Source: Nocardioides eburneiflavus (GTDB lineage: Bacteria; Actinomycetota; Actinomycetes; Propionibacteriales; Nocardioidaceae). Taken from it: a stretch of 64,000 nt of DNA. Under the pieces are notes generated by a model that was not told the origin of the DNA, searched no databases, and was given only the letters and a program-made list of their open reading frames with translations. Below are positions 58,598 through 64,000 of the stretch, piece by piece. The DNA is taken from NCBI RefSeq assembly GCF_004785795.1, contig NZ_SRRO01000001.1, positions 992,001 through 1,056,000 of the forward strand. The letters run 5' to 3'. Both the position numbers and the translations under genes were made by a program. Position 1 is the stretch's first letter. Each line of letters begins with the position of its first letter.

Positions 58598-61552
58598 GTG
58601 AGCGCGCTTCCTCGCCCGGACTTGCCCAGCGGCGCGCATCGTGACCTGGTCGCCGCGCTCCACGACCTGCATCACCGTGCAGGCTGGCCGTCCCTCCGTA
58701 CCCTTGCCGCTGAGACAGGCGTCTCGCACACCACCGTCTCCAAGGTCTTCTCGGCGCCGATCCTCCCGAGGTGGGGCACGCTGGAGCTCCTCGTCGAGGC
58801 GATGGACGGGGACACCACCGCCTTCCACGCGCTCTGGCTGAGCGCCTCGGCCCCGGCGGGGCATGCCAGCCACCATGAGCCGCGGATCGCCGGGCGACGC
58901 ACCGAGCTGGCCGCCGTGCACCGCCACCTCGAGGCCGGCAACGGGCTGCTCCTCGTCACCGGCGAGGCCGGCATGGGCAAGACGGCTCTCGTCGAGTCCG
59001 CGAGCGCCGACGTTGACTGCTTTGTCGCCCGCGGCCACTGCCTTCCACTGTCCACCGAAGTGCCGATGCTGCCGATCGTGGACGCATTGCGCTGCATCCT
59101 GGACAGCGACGACGGGCGGTGGCTCGACGAGGCCGTGGCCGGCTGTCCCGGCTATGTGGGCAGTGCCCTTGCCGAACTCCTGCCCAAGCTCGCCGCGGCA
59201 GCCGAGCCCATCCGGCAGCGCGACACCACTGGACGGCAGCGCCTTTTCGTCTCCATCGCGTCACTTCTGCGGTCTCTTGCCTCGAGCCATCCGCTCGGAC
59301 TGCTTGTGGAGGATCTCCACTGGGCCGACACCGGCACCCTGGACCTCCTCGAACACCTGCTGACCACCCCGCAGCGACTCGCCGTGGTCGGCACGTGGCG
59401 CGTCGAGGACGTCACCACGGACGCCGGGCACGTCGAGTGGTTCGCACGGATGACGCGGTTGTCGAAGGTGAGACAAATCGAGCTGTTGCCACTTTCCGAG
59501 GGCGAGACCCGTGAACAGCTGAGCCTTCTCGGTGTGGACCTTCGCGATGACCTGGCAGCCCGTGTGCACAGCCGCACAGGGGGACAACCTCTCTTCACCG
59601 AGCAGCTGGCAGCGCACCTCGAGGACGACGCGCCGCTTCCGCGGCTCCTTCGCGACCTCCTCGACCAGAGATTCGCCGGTATCTCCCAGGCAGCCTGGTC
59701 CATCACGCGCGCGCTGGGTGTGGCCGACCGGTCGCTGACAGCCGACGTGCTCGTCGCAGTCACCGGGCTACCGCACGAGCGTCTCGTCGGTGAGCTGCAC
59801 GAGCTACACGGTCGTCGCCTGGTTCGTACGACCCGTCTCGGCGCCGCGGAGCTGGCGCACCCGCTTCTCGCCGAGGCAACCCGCCGACGACTCGTGGCGG
59901 GCGAAGCGCGTCAGGTGCACCGCGCTCTCGCCGGGGTGCTCGGCGCTGAACCGGACGCCTCACCGGCCGAGGTCGCCACTCACTGGGAAGGCGCGGCAGA
60001 ACCGGGTCGAGAGATCGCGTGGCGAATCGCCGCCGCGCGGTCGTCGGCGGAGAGGTACGCGGTCGCCGGGGAGGCCGAGCAGTGGCTCCGGGCCCTGCAA
60101 ATCTGGCCCTCTGATCGCGCGACCGCCGGTACACCGCCCGTCACGCGTGCCGAGGCGTACCTGGCGGCGATGGATGCCCTGCGGGTCTCGCTGCAGTTCG
60201 ACCGAGCCGCGCAGATGAGTGACGAGTCCGGGGACCGCTTGGGCGCCGTCGACCCGCTCACCCGCGCCCATCTCCTTCGTCGAGCCGCCGACTATCGAGG
60301 GCAACGCGAGGGGCCCGAGGTGGGGCTGGCGGTCATCGAGGAGGCCATCGCGGCTTATGAGGCCCTGCCGGTGGACGTCGGGATGGTCCATGCACTTCTC
60401 CGGAAGGAGGCCCTGCTGCAAGCGACCGGTCGATACGTCGAGGCCGGAGACGTCGCCCGGTTGGCGGCGCGGGTGGGCGAACGGGTCGGGGACGCCCGGG
60501 CGCAGCGGACCGCTCTGAGCTGGGTGGCCTGGCACGAAGGTGTGGAGGGCTTCCAGGAACAGGCGATGCGAACGATGCGCCGGGCGGCTTCCCTTGTCCC
60601 AGCCGGCTCCGATCCCGAGGGCGACATCCGGCAGGCCGTACTGCTCACCGACGTGTTGTTGCAGACGGGGAGCAGCGCCGATGATGTCGAGCTGGCCGGG
60701 CGACCCGCACTGGAGGTCGCCGAGCGTTGGAAGATCGAGAGCTACCACGTCCTGCTCGTCCGCTCTAACGTCGTAAGAGCACGGATCCGCCAAGGTCGCG
60801 TCGCCGAGGCGGCCAGCTTGGTCGATCTCGCGTCCGAGGGACCAGTCGACATCGACCGGTGGCCGCTCCACCTGGATCGCGCGATGCTCGATTGCCTGCG
60901 CGGTCATGTCGATCTTGCGCGGGCTCGGGCCACCTCACTAATGGACGGCTTCGGTGACCGAGTCGTCGGCGACGACCTGGAGTTCCTCAGCGACGTCGCA
61001 ACTGTTCACCTCTGGAGCGGGGAGCCGGACAAAGCCGTCGCGATGCTCCTTCCTGCACTCGATGCCATGGTGGAAGGGACCCCGGCCAACCTCACGCGCC
61101 CAGCCCTTCTCGTTGCGGCACGCGGGGCAGCCGAGGCTACGGCGCCGGAGTCGCCGCTCGGACGGCACTATCTGGACACGCTCGTGACACTCGCCGCTCG
61201 GCTTCCCACCGACCAAGGGGGACGCGAGCGCGGGGACCGGCGGATACCAGCCGCCTATGCTCGAGCGCTATCCGCCCAGTGGACAGCGGAGATAGCGCGC
61301 TTGAGTGGCGCAGGGACCGTCGCCCGTTGGGTCGCGTCTGGAGACGCATGGGATGCGCTGTCCCGGCCTCACGACGCCGCCTACTGCTGGTGGCAAGCTG
61401 CACAGGTGGCCCTACAGGAAGGTCAGGGCACTGTCGCGACCAAGCTGCTCAAGCGTGCAGCCAGGGACGCCCGCGAGCACGTACCACTGCTCGACGCCAT
61501 CACGAAGACCGCGGCTGGGATCGCACAAGAATCGCTGAACTCCCCCGAGTGA
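58598..61552 (+). CDS. HTH-AAA/STAND ATPase-TPR regulator (LuxR/MalT-like architecture)
   Basis: A 984-aa protein. Residues ~15-60 form a helix-turn-helix ('GWPSLRTLAAETGVSHTTVSKVF'), linked to an ATPase with Walker A GEAGMGKT (122-129) and Walker B 'LGLLVEDLHWADTGTLDLLEHLL'. The C-terminal ~550 residues are helical TPR-like repeats. GTG 58598 (GGAGGT just upstream) is preferred to the ATG 183 bases earlier, which lies in weakly coding DNA. The layout matches large actinobacterial ATP-dependent regulators, except that the DNA-binding part is N-terminal and XRE/phage-repressor-like rather than a C-terminal LuxR domain. Target genes and inducer unknown. Confidence 0.78.
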   Translation: MSALPRPDLPSGAHRDLVAALHDLHHRAGWPSLRTLAAETGVSHTTVSKVFSAPILPRWGTLELLVEAMDGDTTAFHALWLSASAPAGHASHHEPRIAGRRTELAAVHRHLEAGNGLLLVTGEAGMGKTALVESASADVDCFVARGHCLPLSTEVPMLPIVDALRCILDSDDGRWLDEAVAGCPGYVGSALAELLPKLAAAAEPIRQRDTTGRQRLFVSIASLLRSLASSHPLGLLVEDLHWADTGTLDLLEHLLTTPQRLAVVGTWRVEDVTTDAGHVEWFARMTRLSKVRQIELLPLSEGETREQLSLLGVDLRDDLAARVHSRTGGQPLFTEQLAAHLEDDAPLPRLLRDLLDQRFAGISQAAWSITRALGVADRSLTADVLVAVTGLPHERLVGELHELHGRRLVRTTRLGAAELAHPLLAEATRRRLVAGEARQVHRALAGVLGAEPDASPAEVATHWEGAAEPGREIAWRIAAARSSAERYAVAGEAEQWLRALQIWPSDRATAGTPPVTRAEAYLAAMDALRVSLQFDRAAQMSDESGDRLGAVDPLTRAHLLRRAADYRGQREGPEVGLAVIEEAIAAYEALPVDVGMVHALLRKEALLQATGRYVEAGDVARLAARVGERVGDARAQRTALSWVAWHEGVEGFQEQAMRTMRRAASLVPAGSDPEGDIRQAVLLTDVLLQTGSSADDVELAGRPALEVAERWKIESYHVLLVRSNVVRARIRQGRVAEAASLVDLASEGPVDIDRWPLHLDRAMLDCLRGHVDLARARATSLMDGFGDRVVGDDLEFLSDVATVHLWSGEPDKAVAMLLPALDAMVEGTPANLTRPALLVAARGAAEATAPESPLGRHYLDTLVTLAARLPTDQGGRERGDRRIPAAYARALSAQWTAEIARLSGAGTVARWVASGDAWDALSRPHDAAYCWWQAAQVALQEGQGTVATKLLKRAARDAREHVPLLDAITKTAAGIAQESLNSPE

Positions 61553-61776
61553 TCTGGCGAGAGATCCGTGCCCTCGTTTGCGGTGCGGACGACGGCGCGC
61601 CCGCGCCCGGCATCAGCGAGGTCCACTACAGCCGGGTGAACGTCGGCGCCATCGCGGCGAACTGGGCGTCGCCCCGCAGCCCGTACCTCGCCGACCATCG
61701 AAGCCTGTGGAGCACTCCCGCCAGTCCAAACCCAATGTCCGGGGTGACTGTCGGTGCCCTCTGGAAGAGTGCCTTC

Positions 61777-63039
61777 ATGACAGCGATCCCGCACTTCGAC
61801 GACCACCATCTGGTGGCCTTCGCGAAGTCCCTGGAGGCCGACCTTGCGGCCTTGGGGGAGCGCCCGCTGTGGTCGATGTCGACTCAGGACGCGGAGGACG
61901 CGCTGGTGTCGCTGACGCGGGCACGCGGTCAGCTCGATGCCTTGCTGATGCGCGTGCTGCGGCAGGCCGAGGCGGTGGGTGCGGGCCTCGACACGGGTGC
62001 GACATCGACGGTCAACTGGTGGTCGCACGTCACGCGCACCTCCCGTGCGGAGGCTCACCGCACGGCACGGCTGGCCCGGTCACTGGAGGACCACGCGGAG
62101 GTCTCCCAGGCGTTGGTCGCCGGCGACGTGCGGACCGACCAGGCGAGAGTGGTCGTCGAGTCGGTCGACGACCTCCCCCAGACGGTCGCCGACTGGGTGC
62201 CCGAGGCGGCGACCCGGTTCCTGCTGGGCAAGACCGGTGAGCACGACGCGAAGGCGCTCCGCGTCCTGGGCCGTCGCGTGCTCGAGGTGGTCGACCCGGT
62301 TGCCGCGGACGTCGAAGAGGCACGTCGGCTGGAGGCCGAGGAAGCAGACGCCCTGGCGGCAGCGTCCTTCACCATGGTCGACGACGGCCACGGGTCGTGC
62401 CACGGCCGGTTCACCATCCCCTCCCTGCACGGGGCGATGCTCGCCAAGGACCTCAAGGCGCGCGCCGCGCGGAGGGTCGACGCGTCCACCCACGCCGAGG
62501 ACGGCTCCGACGCGGGCGCTGCTCGGCTCGGCCGGCACCGGATGGGGCTCGCACTCGTGGACTACATCGAGACTCGTCCCCGCCAGTCGGTGCCCACGGC
62601 AGGTGGCCTCGCTGCCACCGTGGTCGTGACGATGGAGCTCGAGGCGCTGCTCGGCGGGCTCAAGGCCGCGTCGCTCGACACCGGCGGGCGGATCAGCGCC
62701 GGCGAGGCGCGTCGGCTGGCCTGCCGCGCGGGGATCATTCCGGTGGTGCTGGGCGGGCCGAGCGTCCCCCTCGACGTCGGACGCAGGCGACGGTTCCACA
62801 CCGAGGCCCAGCGCATCGCGATGGGGATCCGGGACGGGGGCTGCACCGCCGACGGCTGCGACGCCCCACCGGGCATGACCGAGGCCCACCACGACGAGGT
62901 GCCGTGGTCGCGGGGAGGACGGACGAGCGTCACGAAGGGGCGGCTGCTCTGTCCTCCGCACCACCGACGCATCCACGATCCCGCCTTCCAGCACCACCTC
63001 GACAAGCACGGCAAGGTCCGCTTCACCAGGCGGACGTGA
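61777..63039 (+). CDS. DUF222 / HNH endonuclease (13E12 type)
   Basis: A 420-aa protein of the abundant actinobacterial DUF222-HNH group. The N-terminal helical DUF222 region spans about residues 30-300 ('VSLTRARGQLDALLMRVLRQAEAVGAG', 'VNWWSHVTRTSRAEAHRTARLA', 'LVAGDVRTDQARVVVESVDDL'). The C-terminal HNH nuclease has Cys pairs and catalytic His ('CTADGCDAPPGMTEAHHDEVPWSRGGRT...LLCPPHHRRIHD'). These genes occur in many copies per genome and behave like a dispersed repeat family; a mobile or selfish role is suspected. ATG 61777 has GGAAGAG upstream; an ATG at 61735 is also possible. Confidence 0.88.
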   Translation: MTAIPHFDDHHLVAFAKSLEADLAALGERPLWSMSTQDAEDALVSLTRARGQLDALLMRVLRQAEAVGAGLDTGATSTVNWWSHVTRTSRAEAHRTARLARSLEDHAEVSQALVAGDVRTDQARVVVESVDDLPQTVADWVPEAATRFLLGKTGEHDAKALRVLGRRVLEVVDPVAADVEEARRLEAEEADALAAASFTMVDDGHGSCHGRFTIPSLHGAMLAKDLKARAARRVDASTHAEDGSDAGAARLGRHRMGLALVDYIETRPRQSVPTAGGLAATVVVTMELEALLGGLKAASLDTGGRISAGEARRLACRAGIIPVVLGGPSVPLDVGRRRRFHTEAQRIAMGIRDGGCTADGCDAPPGMTEAHHDEVPWSRGGRTSVTKGRLLCPPHHRRIHDPAFQHHLDKHGKVRFTRRT

Positions 63040-63194
63040 GGGACGCCGCCGATCGTGGATGCCGGCTCCCCTCGCCCCGACTAACCTGAGAGGCCTCGCC
63101 TCACCCCTGGGGCGGCCGGGCTCCGCAGGCCGACCTGCGCGGCGACCGGGATCCGTGAACAGTGGTCCGACCACATCGGCAGGGGTTGCCCGGC

Positions 63195-63216
63195 GGCCGG
63201 GTCGCACGACCCGGCC
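63195..63216. terminator. Hairpin between the HNH nuclease and the transporter gene
   Basis: GGCCGGGTC-GCAC-GACCCGGCC, 9-bp perfect stem with a 4-base loop, about 155 bases after the nuclease stop and upstream of the TTGACA box. Probably ends the upstream transcript. Confidence 0.5.
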
Positions 63217-63288
63217 CGCCGGTGCCGGAGGGCCTCAGCCGCGCAGTCGTACGGCACCGCCCGAGGCGGGGCCACGATCAGGGTCGCC

Positions 63289-63294
63289 TTGACA
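63289..63294 (+). promoter_or_regulatory. Candidate -35 box for the transporter gene
   Basis: TTGACA, identical to the sigma-70-type consensus, 62 bases before ATG 63356. The -10 at the expected distance (AATGGT) is poor, so this is a suggestion only. Confidence 0.3.
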
Positions 63295-63355
63295 TCCGCC
63301 GAGGCGGTCCGAATGGTGGCCCCGACCCGTGTCCCCAGGATGAGGAGCTCCCGCC

Positions 63356-64000
63356 ATGCCCAGCACCAGCACCAGCCCGAGACAGCGATCATCGGGACTC
63401 TCCGGGGTGATGCGGCCGGTCAACTCCGTCGTCGAGCGCTTCATCCCCAGTGCGCTGGTCTTCGCCATCGTGCTGACCTTCGTCGTCGCGATCCTCGCGC
63501 TGCTCCTCACCGACACCGGCCCCGTCGAGGTCACCCGGGGCTGGGGCGAAGGGCTCTCGGGCCTGCTGGAGTTCATGACGCAGATGGCACTGATCCTGCT
63601 GCTCGGCCACACCCTGGCCAACACGGGTCCGGTGCGCAGGCTGCTGGCGTCGCTGGGCGGGTTGCCGAGGACGGCCCTCCAAGGCTACCTGTTCGTCTTC
63701 GCGGTCGCCGCCGTGGCGTCCCTCATCACCTGGGGCCTGGGCCTCGTGGTCGGTGTGCTGCTTGCCGTCGAGGTCGCCCGCCAAGGCCGCGAGAAGGGGC
63801 TCGAGCTCCACTTCCCGATGCTCGTCGCGGCCGGCTACAGCGGCTACGTCATCTGGCACATGGGCTACTCGGGATCCGGCACCCTGACAGCCGCCACCGA
63901 GGGGTCGTTCATCGCCGAGCAGCTCGGTGAGACCGTCCCGATCGCCGAGACCACCTTCGCCTGGTGGAACATCCTCGCGATCGTCGTCACGATCCTCGCG
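63356..64000 (+). CDS. atoE: AtoE-type short-chain fatty acid transporter, 3' end beyond the window
   Basis: The frame is open from ATG 63356 to the last base, giving the first 215 residues. It shows hydrophobic helices 'ALVFAIVLTFVVAILALLL', 'MTQMALILLLGHTLANTG', 'GYLFVFAVAAVASLITWGLGLVVGVLLAVEVA' and the loop 'YSGYVIWHMGYSGSGTLTAATEG', characteristic of the AtoE (TIGR00366-like) short-chain fatty acid uptake family. GAGGAG lies about nine bases before ATG. Full members are ~450 aa, so roughly half is present. No acetoacetate or butyrate catabolic gene is visible on this side. Confidence 0.85.
   Translation, partial: MPSTSTSPRQRSSGLSGVMRPVNSVVERFIPSALVFAIVLTFVVAILALLLTDTGPVEVTRGWGEGLSGLLEFMTQMALILLLGHTLANTGPVRRLLASLGGLPRTALQGYLFVFAVAAVASLITWGLGLVVGVLLAVEVARQGREKGLELHFPMLVAAGYSGYVIWHMGYSGSGTLTAATEGSFIAEQLGETVPIAETTFAWWNILAIVVTILA

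Larger units (their letters stand above)
63040..63355. other. Intergenic leader region before the fatty-acid transporter gene
   Basis: No coding frame here has a ribosome site. It contains a 9-bp perfect hairpin (63195-63216) and, at 63289-63294, TTGACA, a match to the -35 consensus; a weak AATGGT lies 17 bases on. It is GC-rich throughout and no riboswitch is recognised. Confidence 0.45.

Overview
The window is chromosomal DNA of a very GC-rich actinobacterium (about 70 % GC by eye, with many GTG starts and strong purine-rich Shine-Dalgarno sites). A mycothiol-type DinB-like protein, a DUF222/HNH (13E12-type) nuclease, a zinc-ribbon SDR and a family of short palindromic intergenic repeats all fit a Nocardioides-like member of the Nocardioidaceae. 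That placement is inference from gene content; no rRNA or tRNA gene was found.

Layout. 0.1-5.7 kb: small stress or housekeeping proteins, a zinc-ribbon SDR and a large exported DUF6351 protein whose Shine-Dalgarno sits in a hairpin. 5.8-15.2 kb: a MacB-like ABC exporter operon (two ATPases, two very large FtsX-type permeases, all start/stop overlapped), surrounded by three response regulators (one LuxR type, two OmpR type) and no histidine kinase. 15.4-21.6 kb: tandem-GNAT acetyltransferase, DEAD-box helicase, a 32-bp repeat array, YceI, a 41-aa protein with a PHO-box-like site, and glmS. 21.7-27.6 kb: glpD with its TetR regulator, divergent from an alkyl-DHAP-synthase-like flavoenzyme; then pirin and a GH1 beta-glucosidase.

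28-36 kb is a surface-glycan locus: a sulfotransferase-like protein, three overlapping glycosyltransferases, UDP-glucose dehydrogenase, a C39-like cysteine peptidase and an exported repeat-stalk protein. Both sides of the glycosyltransferase block carry inverted pairs of the same intergenic repeat. 36-43 kb holds small and housekeeping genes (DUF998, DUF1810, FabH, alpha/beta hydrolase, CHRD protein, a lone molybdopterin oxidoreductase, an NmrA-type reductase). 43.5-49.1 kb encodes an exported set: a metzincin-like protease with C-terminal calcium-binding repeats, a membrane-anchored protein, a lipoprotein and a Tat-exported animal-type haem peroxidase. 49.1-52.1 kb is metabolic (NmrA, VOC, homocysteine methyltransferase with its small 'virulence factor' partner).

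52.1-58.4 kb looks acquired: base composition drops, a 700-bp stretch has no gene, and a tightly overlapped three-gene cassette follows (Cys-rich zinc-ribbon protein, triple-spanning membrane protein, HExxH/ExEAD peptidase). An intact IS256-family element with an 8-bp target duplication, an EamA transporter and a cold-shock/DUF1294 fusion come next. The cassette is my best candidate for an undescribed system. The window closes with a large HTH-ATPase-TPR regulator, a DUF222-HNH nuclease and the start of an AtoE-type fatty-acid transporter cut by the window edge.
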